From positions 930,001 through 994,000 of the forward strand of contig CP121470.1 in NCBI GenBank assembly GCA_030919125.1: a stretch of 64,000 nt of DNA, written 5' to 3'. The translations under genes were made by a program, and so were the position numbers. Shown piece after piece: positions 36,091 through 44,047 of the stretch; the first letter of the stretch is position 1; each line of letters opens with the position of its first letter. The notes beneath the pieces were generated by a model. It was not told the origin of the DNA, did not search any database, and worked only from the letters and a program-made list of their open reading frames with translations. Source of the DNA: Methanoregula sp. SKADARSKE-2. GTDB taxonomy: Archaea > Halobacteriota > Methanomicrobia > Methanomicrobiales > Methanospirillaceae.

Positions 36091-37068
36091 GTGACCGAAT
36101 TGAACGACGAGACCCTGAAAGAATTCTACGAACGGGTGAAGAGCACCCTGCTCGCGAATGGTTTTACCCCGGGGTCGTGCCGGCGTATCGATTTCGGGCT
36201 GCAGTTCACCGTCTCCCGCGAGGGAAAAATCGGACTGCTCAGGATCTACCGGAACCTGCGGGGAACCATCCGGATCGATCCCTCGCAGCTGAAAGATGCC
36301 GACCTCATCCGTGACATCCGGCAGATCCTGGATGCGGGGCCGGCCGCTACCCTTCCAGTAACGGAACCCCCGGCTGTTTCCGGTAAAAAATCGGGCGATC
36401 CCTACAACCCCGGATACCCGATCATCGGCACCGACGAATCAGGAAAAGGAGATTATTTCGGTCCGCTCGTGGTCGCGGCGGTGTACATCGATGAACAATC
36501 TGCCGCAGAGTTGCGGACAATCGGGGTGCGGGACAGCAAGACGTGTACGAATACGGAGATCCGATTGCTCGCTGAAGAGATCAAGCACCTCTGCGCCGGC
36601 AGGTTCGCGATCGTGGAATTTTCTCCGGAGGATTACAACCAACTCTACGAACAATTGCGATCGGAAGGAAAGAACCTGAACACCATGCTCGCATGGGGCC
36701 ATGCGAAAGCCATCGAAGAGCTGCTGGGAAAGGTTGACTGCCATTTTGCCCTCTGCGACAAGTTCGGGGACGAACGCCTCATCCGCGGGAAACTCCGAAA
36801 GAAGGGAAAGACCCTCCGGCTCATCCAGCTGCCCCGGGCCGAGCAGAACATCGCTGTCGCCGCTGCGTCCATCCTTGCACGGGCCAGGTTCCTGGAAAAG
36901 ATGGAGGCGATGTCGGAGAGATGCGGGATGATGTTTCCGCGTGGCGCTTCGACCGGCGTGCTCGTGGCCGTAAAACAATTCGTTGCCCGGTCCGGGCCCC
37001 ACGATCTCTTCTTTGTCGCGAAGCTGCATTTCAGGACAACGGAGGATGTACTGGGAGATGGTAGATGA
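36091..37068 (+). CDS. rnhC: Ribonuclease HIII
   Basis: 325 residues. An N-terminal TBP-like substrate-binding domain (about 1-100, with RRIDFGLQFTVSREGKIGLL) is followed by the RNase H fold: IIGTDESGKGDYFGPLVVAA (about 111-130, catalytic Asp and Glu), GVRDSKTCTN (next Asp, about 149) and AEQNIAVAAASILARARFLE (about 250-269). This is type HIII (DEAGKG-like motif with N-terminal domain), known mainly from Firmicutes and rare in archaea, where RNase HII is standard. Gene transfer into this lineage is plausible. It removes RNA from RNA/DNA hybrids. Start is GTG at 36091. Confidence 0.88.
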   Translation: MTELNDETLKEFYERVKSTLLANGFTPGSCRRIDFGLQFTVSREGKIGLLRIYRNLRGTIRIDPSQLKDADLIRDIRQILDAGPAATLPVTEPPAVSGKKSGDPYNPGYPIIGTDESGKGDYFGPLVVAAVYIDEQSAAELRTIGVRDSKTCTNTEIRLLAEEIKHLCAGRFAIVEFSPEDYNQLYEQLRSEGKNLNTMLAWGHAKAIEELLGKVDCHFALCDKFGDERLIRGKLRKKGKTLRLIQLPRAEQNIAVAAASILARARFLEKMEAMSERCGMMFPRGASTGVLVAVKQFVARSGPHDLFFVAKLHFRTTEDVLGDGR

Positions 37069-37373
37069 TCGATCCCGAACTATTTACCCGGATGGGAACC
37101 TGGATCTCTTTTACATGGATCAGGTCGATCGGTCGGATGTACTGATGGGATGCATTGATGTCAAAAGCCCGAGGGTAAAGGAGATTACATTCAAGACCGG
37201 AGATTGAACCGGGTATTATCCCTGACCTTGTGCCGATAGACCCGAAGCACGAAAACCGTTGGCAGAGGCTCCGGGCTATCCCGCACGCGGGATCGCAGAT
37301 TATCAGCTCGAATTTCTTCCGTGGATCGGGCTTCATGCACCTGACGATCGACTGGCAGGATACGCGGGCGTAA
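37058..37373 (+). pseudogene. Frameshifted hypothetical gene overlapping rnhC
   Basis: An ATG at 37058, overlapping the rnhC stop, opens a 49-codon frame with YPDGNLDLFYMDQVDRSDVL to KEITFKTGD. One base later another frame continues EPGIIPDLVPIDPKHENRWQ, RLRAIPHAGSQIISSNFFRG and ends QDTRA at 37373. Removing one base near 37205 gives a single product of about 105 residues. Family unknown. Sequence error or decay are both possible. Confidence 0.45.
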
Positions 37374-37474
37374 AATAGTGGCCGGCACCCTTCTTCCCTT
37401 CGCTTCCGGCTTTCTCAGGGAGACCTTCGAATGCTTCGCCTTTCACATCGACATTGAGCTTGGTCCACGTTGTC

Positions 37475-37810
37475 TCAATCGATCAGGCCGATGAGACGCT
37501 TGAGGTTCACCGGGTTTGTGAACCGCGAGAGTGCGCCGGCAAAAATATCGCCGAGCAGTCCTTTCTCATCGTCAAGTCTCCGGAGTACGTCCACATAATG
37601 ATCGGTCGGTTTCGTCCCGGACTCGTTCACCAGTGTCTGCCAGTCGCAGCCTTCAGGGAGTTTTACGCCCCGCTCGTCCGCCATCTTGACGAAGAGCAGG
37701 GAGGTGATCTGCTCGATATAATCCCCGTAATCGATCCCGTCGTGCCGGAGCGTGTGACAGAATCCCACAGTTTCTGGACGATGTCATTCCTTGTAGTACA
37801 AGTGTACTAC
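37475..37810 (-). pseudogene. Remnant of a type I restriction methyltransferase gene (hsdM), 5' part
   Basis: The frame GFCHTLRHDGIDYGDYIEQI, then TSLLFVKMADERGVKLPEGC, matches the N-terminal helical domain of HsdM. Just upstream DIVQKLW is in a different frame, so one base was lost at the join. The frame ends after VNLKRLIGLID, about 100 residues into a protein that normally has about 500, and no SAM-binding or NPPF motif remains. It is a dead fragment. Its former partner hsdR is represented by another fragment at 38430-38880. Confidence 0.75.
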
Positions 37811-37865
37811 AGTATCGGAAAACCTGATCCGTTCTTCGTTCTGGTGCATACACCAGTAGCCTGAT

Positions 37866-38114
37866 ATGGTACAACATCTGGAGACGGGAAGCGTCCCGCT
37901 CCGGATCCGGAAAGAGACAAAGGGGTCCCTGACGAAATTCCGGACGCACTCGCGGGAATCGTATAACGAAGGCATCAACCGGCTCAGGGAGTCCCAGCGA
38001 GACCCGCAGATGGTCAGCGAGGAGGCCCTGCAGGCAATCGAAGAAGGTCTTGCCGATATCCGGAACAAGAAGACCCGCGATCTCAATGCGTGCTGCGATG
38101 AGAACGGGATTTAA
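37866..38114 (+). CDS. Antitoxin of a RelE/ParE-type module
   Basis: An 82-residue protein, charged and helical: SVPLRIRKETKGSLTKFRTH near the N-terminus and EEALQAIEEGLADIRNKKTR in the C-terminal half. Its stop is directly followed by the toxin's GTG, the usual order of antitoxin before toxin. The N-terminal part could form a ribbon-helix-helix DNA-binding domain and the C-terminal helix would wrap the toxin; this is inferred from the arrangement. The pair lies inside a dead type I restriction locus. Confidence 0.65.
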   Translation: MVQHLETGSVPLRIRKETKGSLTKFRTHSRESYNEGINRLRESQRDPQMVSEEALQAIEEGLADIRNKKTRDLNACCDENGI

Positions 38115-38384
38115 GTGTACACCGTTCAGCTCACGCGAAGGGCAGAGAAAGATCTCCTTGATCTCCCAAAGAAAGATGCCCGGCGAATCCGTGCTGCGTT
38201 AAACGAACTTGCCGCAGAACAGAATCCCCAGTCCTGCGTCAAGAAACTGAAAGGTCACGAACAGGTCCCGCTCTTCTCGCTTGGCATCGGAACGTACCGG
38301 GCAATCCTGACGATCGAGAACGGTATCTTTGTGATCTTTGTCATCACCATCGATCACCGGGGCCCGGTCTACCGGAATGTCTGA
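38115..38384 (+). CDS. RelE/ParE-superfamily toxin
   Basis: An 89-residue protein with the RelE fold signature: MYTVQLTRRAEKDLLDLPKK (strand, then helix), RRIRAALNELA, VKKLKGHEQVPLFSLGIGTY (conserved KKLKG turn) and YRAILTIENGIFVIFVITID, ending HRGPVYRNV. RelE-type members cut mRNA on the ribosome and ParE-type members poison gyrase; the sequence does not settle which. Start is a GTG immediately after the antitoxin stop, so the two are translationally coupled. Confidence 0.82.
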   Translation: MYTVQLTRRAEKDLLDLPKKDARRIRAALNELAAEQNPQSCVKKLKGHEQVPLFSLGIGTYRAILTIENGIFVIFVITIDHRGPVYRNV

Positions 38385-38429
38385 CCCCCGGTTACGCGGC
38401 GATCGCCTCATTCCGCGGGTGGATCGGTG

Positions 38430-38880
38430 CGGGAAGATTCCCGTCAAGACCCGGTTGGCTCTTCCCCCTCTGCCCTCATTCGAAAAAATCGGGACGATCT
38501 CGAAGTCGTCCTTGCTGATCGAGAGGTTCTCGATTACGTGCGTCCGGATTTTGTCGAGCCATTGCTGCTGCCCTGAGGTCAGCCCGGCCGACATTCGGTC
38601 GCGAAGAAGGTAAACAATTCCTCCGCGGTGAGAAGCTGCTCCTCTTAACGGGTGGCGTGTTTTACCCTCGAAAGAATATCGGCAAACGCTTTGTGGCACC
38701 GGACTTCGTGCGTTTCCTGGAGGTTCTCTATCGTGAACCGGTAGCGGTTATCGGCCGGTTTTTCTGCATCCCGCTGTTTGACCAAATCCGGGCCCTGTAC
38801 GTGCCCGGATTCGATCCCAAATCCCCTGCAAAACGCCCCGATCTACGAAGTCCGTGATTTGGGCTTATTTTTTCAATCTG
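38430..38880 (-). pseudogene. Remnant of a type I restriction HsdR gene, 3' part
   Basis: On the minus strand, the frames give KPADNRYRFTIENLQETHEV and AFADILSRVKHATR (about 38760-38650), a stop, then EEQLLTAEELFTFFA, and in another frame LTSGQQQWLDKIRTHVIENL followed by SISKDDFEIVPIFSNEGRGG. This matches the C-terminal region of HsdR/EcoEI-type subunits, including the conserved WLDKIRxHVxxNLSI block. Stops and frameshifts interrupt it and the helicase and nuclease domains are absent. Confidence 0.7.
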
Positions 38881-39257
38881 ACGATTTTTAGAAGGGTAAT
38901 AGTGTCCGTTGAAACCCCGGGATTTCAAAATACATATTTTTCTGGCCGGGGCGGAGAAATGCCCACGGAATGCGGTTAAGGGGCTTTTACAGATGTGCTG
39001 AATAAAAATTATAGTGGACCTGATTGGTATAATTGGCTTTAAAAATCTCCGGTTTCACAGCGGAGGGTCTGGTTTACGCCGGTAACGGGGAAGGGGAAGA
39101 AGAGAAGGATTTGGGGGTGGCTGCGTCACCCGGACGGTCCACGGCCCATCCAGATCTGCCGGAAATTCCGTGTCCCTTCATTCGTTTCAAGCATGCCGGA
39201 ACTCTCTTCACGAAATCGTTCGCACCTTTTATTCACGCCAGGTCAGCCACGGCTCTG
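38881..39257. other. Stretch without a supportable gene
   Basis: Directly after the hsdR remnant. AT-rich around 38870-39030 with TATA-like sequences. No coding region that I can support. Confidence 0.3.
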
Positions 39258-39401
39258 TCACTGCTTCGCTTCCGGCGCCGCGTACGGATTTGGGAACCAC
39301 TTCCCACACTTCCGGCAATACAGAGTTGGCGAGGTATCGATGGTCCGCCACGAGAGCCCGCAGGAGGGACACTTGACCCTGTGCTCGACAGGGGCTGACA
39401 T
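39258..39401 (-). CDS. Small zinc-ribbon protein, 47 aa
   Basis: From an ATG at 39401 the frame reads MSAPVEHRVKCPSCGLSWRT and IDTSPTLYCRKCGKWFPNPY before TGA. Two CxxC knuckles 17 residues apart (CPSC and CRKC) form a zinc ribbon. Very small proteins of this kind are frequent in methanogens and have unknown roles. The ribosome-binding site is weak (AAAGG). Confidence 0.5.
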   Translation of the reverse strand: MSAPVEHRVKCPSCGLSWRTIDTSPTLYCRKCGKWFPNPYAAPEAKQ

Positions 39402-39534
39402 AGCCTTTCGTTTACCCGGCAAAAATATGAGATATTTTTGACGAATGCGAATCGGTCATCTGGAAAAAATCCGGAGCCGCTCCTGTTCAAAGAAAAATTG
39501 TTCCCGTGGCCTCTGCTAATGATTGCACGGCTCT

Positions 39535-40314
39535 TCAGCTTTCGCTCTCTTCCCGGCAGATCAGTGCAGCACCCAGCGCCCCGGCATAGATCCCGTCGCA
39601 CGGCACGATCACCGGTATCCCGAGCGACTCTTCAAGCCGCTTCACGATGTCGCAGTTCCGGGCGACCCCCCCGGTGAATGCGATGGGTTGCTGTGGCGCG
39701 AGCCCGCCGACCATGGATGCGGTCCTGCGGGCGATCGATGCATCGAGCCCCGCGATGATCGACTCCCGGGAGACCCCCTGGTTGATGAGCCCGATCACTT
39801 CCGACTCGGCAAAGACCGTGCACATCGAGTTGATCCGGTACGGCTCGGCTCCCCCTGCGTACTCCGCAAGTTCGTCAACGCTTGTACCAAGAGCTGCAGC
39901 CATTGCCGAAAGGAACCTCCCGGTCCCGGCAGCACATTTGTCGTTCATGACAAAGTCCTCGACCCTGCCATCGGGCGAGAGCCGGATCCCCTTGGCATCC
40001 TGGCCCCCGATGTCGATGACGAACCTGCACCCCGGGACAAGGAGCGCAGCGCCCCGGGCGTGGCAGGCGATCTCGGTCTGGGTGACTGCAGCGTCCATGC
40101 ACCGCCGGCCGTAACCGGTTGTGGCGAGAGGGGGAAGTTCGGCAGGTCCGGCCCGGGCCATAATCTCCGCAAGAAGTGAATCGGCAGCGAGTTTCGGATT
40201 CCACCCGGTGGGAGCGATGCCGGTGACGTACCGCGAACCATCGTACAGCACGACTTTTATCGCGGTCGACCCGATGTCGATGCCTGCCACCCATGTGCCC
40301 TGTTCGCAATTCAT
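39535..40314 (-). CDS. BcrAD/BadFG-type CoA-enzyme activase (ASKHA ATPase)
   Basis: A 259-residue activator of the HgdC/BcrA type. ATP-binding phosphate 1 motif VAGIDIGSTAIKVVLYDG (about 9-26), the cluster-binding segment FVMNDKCAAGTGRFL (about 123-137), a second Cys in SMCTVFAESEVIGL (about 170-183) and the adenosine motif FTGGVARN (about 217-224). Such homodimers hold a [4Fe-4S] cluster between subunits and pump electrons to a double-cubane partner on ATP hydrolysis. The start is the ATG at 40314; the longer frame upstream lies inside the neighbouring gene. It follows the tandem DsrE-like gene by 22 bases. No 2-hydroxyacyl-CoA dehydratase subunit is adjacent. Confidence 0.85.
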   Translation of the reverse strand: MNCEQGTWVAGIDIGSTAIKVVLYDGSRYVTGIAPTGWNPKLAADSLLAEIMARAGPAELPPLATTGYGRRCMDAAVTQTEIACHARGAALLVPGCRFVIDIGGQDAKGIRLSPDGRVEDFVMNDKCAAGTGRFLSAMAAALGTSVDELAEYAGGAEPYRINSMCTVFAESEVIGLINQGVSRESIIAGLDASIARRTASMVGGLAPQQPIAFTGGVARNCDIVKRLEESLGIPVIVPCDGIYAGALGAALICREESES

Positions 40315-40336
40315 CAGGAATTCTTCCGTGAGCGGA

Positions 40337-41584
40337 TCAGAAGAAGATGATCCTCTGGTGGTCTGCGAACGAGTTGTCGGCCGGGTAGAAGAGGATCTGA
40401 CCCAGCTCCGGGATCCCGAGGTCGAGCACCGCAGTAAGCTTCCGGTTCTTGGCGAGGTTCCGCATCTGGAGCGAGGGGGTGAATGCATACATCTGGAGGT
40501 TTGCGGTCCCGGCGATTACATCGATAAGTTCCTGCACATTGAAGATCCGGGATTCAGGATCGATCACCTGGGTTCCGGTCAGGGCGTGCACTCCGTCTTC
40601 GATAAAAACGACCCGGGTCGTGATCCCTTCGTGTGCGCAGGCGGCCGCAAGCGAGAGGGCCCCGTACGTCCTCTCCGAACCATAGGGGGTTTTGGTGATG
40701 AGGATCGTTATAGGCGGCAGCTGGCTTCCCTTCTCCGGGCGGTTGAACGCGGAGGACGGGTTGTCCCGCCGGATCTGGATGTCCCCGGCCGATTCACCGA
40801 GGATGGTATGATTCCGCTTGAACTGCTCAACGATCGCATTCATCTCCCGGATCCTGAACGGGCGGATCGCACAGGTAGAGATGACAGCTCCCTGGCCATC
40901 GTCCCAGGTGCTGTACCCCCGGGCGGTTGCGCACCTCCCGCACGCGATCATCTGGCACTGGAGTTCCCGTTTTGCCGCACGGTCGTTCAAGTCCTCGAGT
41001 CCGGCGCCGATATTCTGAGCGTCCGTTGGGTTCTGGCCGGTATGCCCGAGATGCACCCCGTCCAGGTATGCGTAGAGATCGATGGATGCATGGACCTCCA
41101 GTGCAGCGGAGAGGCAGAGCAGCGGGTAGAGCGCAGTCCGGTGCATGTAGGGCGAATCGAGCTGAAGGTACCCTATCGTGCTCGGGGCCGGCTGCTCGTT
41201 CTGCCGGGCAAGTTTCACCACATCCTTCCAGAACGATTGCCTCCCGTTCAGGCCGAGGCTGTTGTGATCGATCACCTGATCCGGGTTCTTCATCTTCAGC
41301 CGTTCGACCGCGATGCCCCGGAGGTCGAGTTCCTTCCGGTCGCAGATGATCCGGACGCTGGGAAACGAGAGGAAGATCTCCCAGAGCGGCTGGGTGCCGG
41401 GATCGATCAGGCTGTACAGGGAATCTCCTGTGAGAAGGAACGTGAATGCGAAGTCATCCTTTTTTGCATGGTGAAGGAGGGATTCGGGATAGAGTCTCAT
41501 AAAAAAAAACTTGAGGCTCTCCTCAATCCAGGAGAGCCTCTCCTGCGTGATGGTTCCCGTAAACAGGAAAAACTGTGAGGCCAT
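40337..41584 (-). CDS. Large protein with tandem DsrE-like domains
   Basis: A 415-residue soluble protein. The C-terminal 125 residues (PPITILITKTPYGSERTYGA, AACAHEGITTRVVFIEDGVH, then FNVQELIDVIAGTANLQMYA) are a DsrE/DsrF fold. A middle domain (about 145-270) repeats the pattern: LYPLLCLSAALEVHASIDLY, AYLDGVHLGHTG and QMIACGRCATARGYS, with a CxxC at the place where DsrE proteins bear the sulfur-carrying Cys. The first 120 residues may be a third copy (RIICDRKELDLRGI resembles the same element). I start at 41584 (MASQFFLFTG). It is co-directional with the CoA activase 22 bases downstream. Tandem fusion of DsrE domains is unusual. A sulfur-relay or redox-scaffold role is inferred. Confidence 0.65.
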   Translation of the reverse strand: MASQFFLFTGTITQERLSWIEESLKFFFMRLYPESLLHHAKKDDFAFTFLLTGDSLYSLIDPGTQPLWEIFLSFPSVRIICDRKELDLRGIAVERLKMKNPDQVIDHNSLGLNGRQSFWKDVVKLARQNEQPAPSTIGYLQLDSPYMHRTALYPLLCLSAALEVHASIDLYAYLDGVHLGHTGQNPTDAQNIGAGLEDLNDRAAKRELQCQMIACGRCATARGYSTWDDGQGAVISTCAIRPFRIREMNAIVEQFKRNHTILGESAGDIQIRRDNPSSAFNRPEKGSQLPPITILITKTPYGSERTYGALSLAAACAHEGITTRVVFIEDGVHALTGTQVIDPESRIFNVQELIDVIAGTANLQMYAFTPSLQMRNLAKNRKLTAVLDLGIPELGQILFYPADNSFADHQRIIFF

Positions 41585-42064
41585 GCGTTCCTTCTCCACT
41601 CGCTTCCCGCTCAGATCCCCGATCCGGTGCAATGATCCGGAATCAGGCAGACCTGATGGTTCCGGTGCGGATGCACCGGTCTCTGCTGTACATTCAGAAT
41701 AAAAATAAATAAACCTGATGAAGGGGTTCCGGTTGTTAATCCCATCCGGTTAATTCACTGCCCGTATTTTCTGGAAAGTACCCCGGAAAGAGGCGAGGGA
41801 GAAGGTCGCAAAAATACTCCCGGACTAATCACGGGAGCAGAGACGTGCACTCGCGGGATTTTATCACCGATGCGGGGTTCCCTGGAGTGACGACGATCCG
41901 GACCTCCTTTCTGGGTATCGCTATCCGCACTGGCGATAACGGGGAGTGCTTGAGGATACGTGGTTTGCGAAACCGTCTCTCTCCGGAGAAAAAATAAACG
42001 GTGGAGAAGCGCTGGATCGGATTCTTTCCCGCAGCTCGACGCAATCGGGAATTGTCCGGAGGTG
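41585..42064. other. Intergenic stretch of about 480 bases
   Basis: No gene with family support. The open frames here are short and unsupported. AT-rich near 41698-41715 (AATAAAAATAAATAAACC), which may hold the promoter of the DsrE-like/activase operon, about 115 bases upstream of its start. Confidence 0.35.
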
Positions 42065-42634
42065 TTACCGGTTCTGTTCTGCGATCTTCTCGCGGACTTC
42101 ATCCACGTGCATGACGCTATCGAAGGCAGGTCCTGTGAGGCAGTAGCCCTGCCGGTCGAGGGCATAGACCGGGAACTTTACGAACACCTCAGGAACCGGC
42201 TGGGCGGTGAGTTTCTTGAAATTGATCAGGTCCCGCATGTTCAGACCGATCTTGTCGGTGATCTCTTTGAGCTCCTTGATCCATCGTTTCAGGTCGCGCA
42301 CATCCGCCCCGTCCCACTTGAAGATCTGGTAGATCTTCATGTATGCATCCCGTTCGAGGATGATATGGGTCGAGGTCTTGTCCGACTTGAGATAGAAGTC
42401 GAGGAAGGTCCGGACATCCTTTATCTGCTGGACGTTCTCGTAGGCGATCGCCCGGCACTCCTTGTTGAGCTCCTTTGCCTCTTCGGCAGGCAGGTTCCCC
42501 TCGAGTTTCCCGATCTCCTTCGAAAGTTTCTTCAGGCTCTCCTCAGCATCCTTGAGTTCAAGGATCATATCCTCAAACTTCTGGTTGAGCTCCACCCCGA
42601 AAAAAGCCTCCATGTATTCGGACTGCTTCGTCAT
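42065..42634 (-). CDS. Coiled-coil hypothetical protein, 189 aa
   Basis: A soluble protein with a long amphipathic helical region (about 14-65: LELKDAEESLKKLSKEIGKL and following) predicted to form a coiled coil. The second half contains RTFLDFYLKSDKTSTHIILE, FKWDGADVRDLKRWIKEL and FVKFPVYALDRQGYCL. I do not recognise the family; the general character suggests a methanogen-conserved protein. It diverges from the siroheme reductase-like gene across 83 bases containing GTATAGTATAGGTAAGTACA, a likely divergent promoter. Confidence 0.55.
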   Translation of the reverse strand: MTKQSEYMEAFFGVELNQKFEDMILELKDAEESLKKLSKEIGKLEGNLPAEEAKELNKECRAIAYENVQQIKDVRTFLDFYLKSDKTSTHIILERDAYMKIYQIFKWDGADVRDLKRWIKELKEITDKIGLNMRDLINFKKLTAQPVPEVFVKFPVYALDRQGYCLTGPAFDSVMHVDEVREKIAEQNR

Positions 42635-42717
42635 TGGTATAGTATAGGTAAGTACATACTATAATCGTTGGCACTGTGATAACATCTATCCATTGGCCCT
42701 CCCCATACTCTCTTGCA

Positions 42718-43593
42718 ATGTCACGACCTATCAGAACCGTAAACCAGGATCTCTTCACCCGCGGCGGGATCATCACGGAACGCGATCCCGACTTCTGCAT
42801 CGTCCGGCTCCGGATGCCCGCCGGCATGATCACACCGGCCCAGATCACCAGGCTCGGGGAGATCGCAGCCCGCCACGGTGTGGAAAATATCCACCTCACC
42901 ACCCGACAGACCATGGAGTTCCCGCATGTCGATCCCTCGAAGCTCGAACCGCTCCTCGCAGATCTCGAGGAGAACGGGACGCCGCTTGGGGCGGAACGGG
43001 AAGAGGTCGTGAACGTGACCGCCTGCCTAGGTACCCGGCACTGCAAGTTCGGGATCATCGACTCCGTAGGTCTTGCTGAAGAGATCGATAAGAAGTTCTT
43101 TGGAAAGGAACTGCCGGTGAAAGCCCGGATCGCGATCTCTTCCTGCCCGAACGGATGCGAGAGCGAGCGGCTCAACGAGATCGGTATCACCGGGATACAG
43201 AAACCGGTCCGGGACCCGGGCCTCTGCACCGGTTGCGGAACCTGCACACACTACTGCCGGGAGAAAGCAATCGAGGTTCAGGATGGCGTGGTCGTCCTTC
43301 ATGCCGCAAAATGCATGGAGTGCGGGTTCTGCATCATGCCCTGCCCGTTCCACCTCATCTCCGGAAATCCCCCGGAGTACCGGATCACCGTGGGCGGTCA
43401 CCGCGGCCGGCACCCCCTCATCGGCAGGTACCTGATAACGGTAAAATCACCGGAAGAAGTGCTCCGGGTCGTGGACAAGATCATCTACTGGATCTACCGA
43501 CAGGCATCGACCGGGCTCATGCTGCCGGAGCAGCTCGACGAGCTGGACTTCGATGAGTTCCGGCAATCGATCGTCACGATGATCGAGGGGTAA
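42718..43593 (+). CDS. Siroheme sulfite/nitrite-reductase-like protein with ferredoxin domain (Dsr-LP type)
   Basis: A 291-residue protein. The half-sized sulfite reductase core has the siroheme/[4Fe-4S] ligands in ACLGTRHCKFGIID (C-x5-C, about 102-108) and SSCPNGCESERLN (C-x3-C, about 143-147). A ferredoxin insert follows: LCTGCGTCTHYCREKAIEV and KCMECGFCIMPCPFHLISG. This is the dissimilatory sulfite-reductase-like group widespread in methanogens, whose substrate is not settled; assimilation of sulfite or another S/N oxyanion is proposed. I start at the ATG at 42718 (MSRPIRTVNQ). The downstream class V aminotransferase suggests a sulfur-metabolism cluster. Confidence 0.85.
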   Translation: MSRPIRTVNQDLFTRGGIITERDPDFCIVRLRMPAGMITPAQITRLGEIAARHGVENIHLTTRQTMEFPHVDPSKLEPLLADLEENGTPLGAEREEVVNVTACLGTRHCKFGIIDSVGLAEEIDKKFFGKELPVKARIAISSCPNGCESERLNEIGITGIQKPVRDPGLCTGCGTCTHYCREKAIEVQDGVVVLHAAKCMECGFCIMPCPFHLISGNPPEYRITVGGHRGRHPLIGRYLITVKSPEEVLRVVDKIIYWIYRQASTGLMLPEQLDELDFDEFRQSIVTMIEG

Positions 43594-43614
43594 TTTTTTT
43601 GTTTTTTTAATTTT
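43593..43614 (+). terminator. Poly-T terminator
   Basis: Two runs of seven T (TTTTTTTGTTTTTTTAATTTT) immediately follow the reductase-like gene's stop. A strong archaeal terminator. Confidence 0.65.
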
Positions 43615-44047
43615 CCCCCCTCTTCCCCGGCGCAATTCTTATAATCCGGCCCGTCCCGTGCCGCGTGAGGCACGATGGTGGTGCCCCCGGGATTTTTATC
43701 CTGAAAACAGTATGGGGCAGGTCCGTATCGAATCGGATCCGCGTCCTTGGGTACGATCTCAGATCGCGGACAATGGCAGTGGTTTTGCTGAGGGGATAAG
43801 GAGATATCCTGCACCGGTCTCCTACCCGCTCTGGGCACCGAACTTCCCTGCAGGGTCTCCCGAAAGACTGTACCGGGATCTGATCGAGGAGAAGATCCCA
43901 CGGGTCGGCGCAGCCTGACCGGCAGTGCCGGTAAGGCCCCCCTTTTTTTGGCTGCCCGGGTACGGGCTCCCGTTCGGACCCGGCTGCGAGAGGCGTCCGG
44001 GGCACACGAAAGAACAATGTCGGACCGTGACCAACACGGTACTCAAG
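43615..44047. other. Intergenic stretch
   Basis: About 430 bases. One plus-strand frame (43658-43918) contains SGFAEGIRRYPAPVSYPLWA and could be a fragment of something, but I cannot assign it. Nothing else is recognised. Confidence 0.3.

Noticed and set aside
40121..41578. A 485-codon open frame on the plus strand
   Set aside because: Antisense to the activase and tandem DsrE-like genes, whose motifs are clear.
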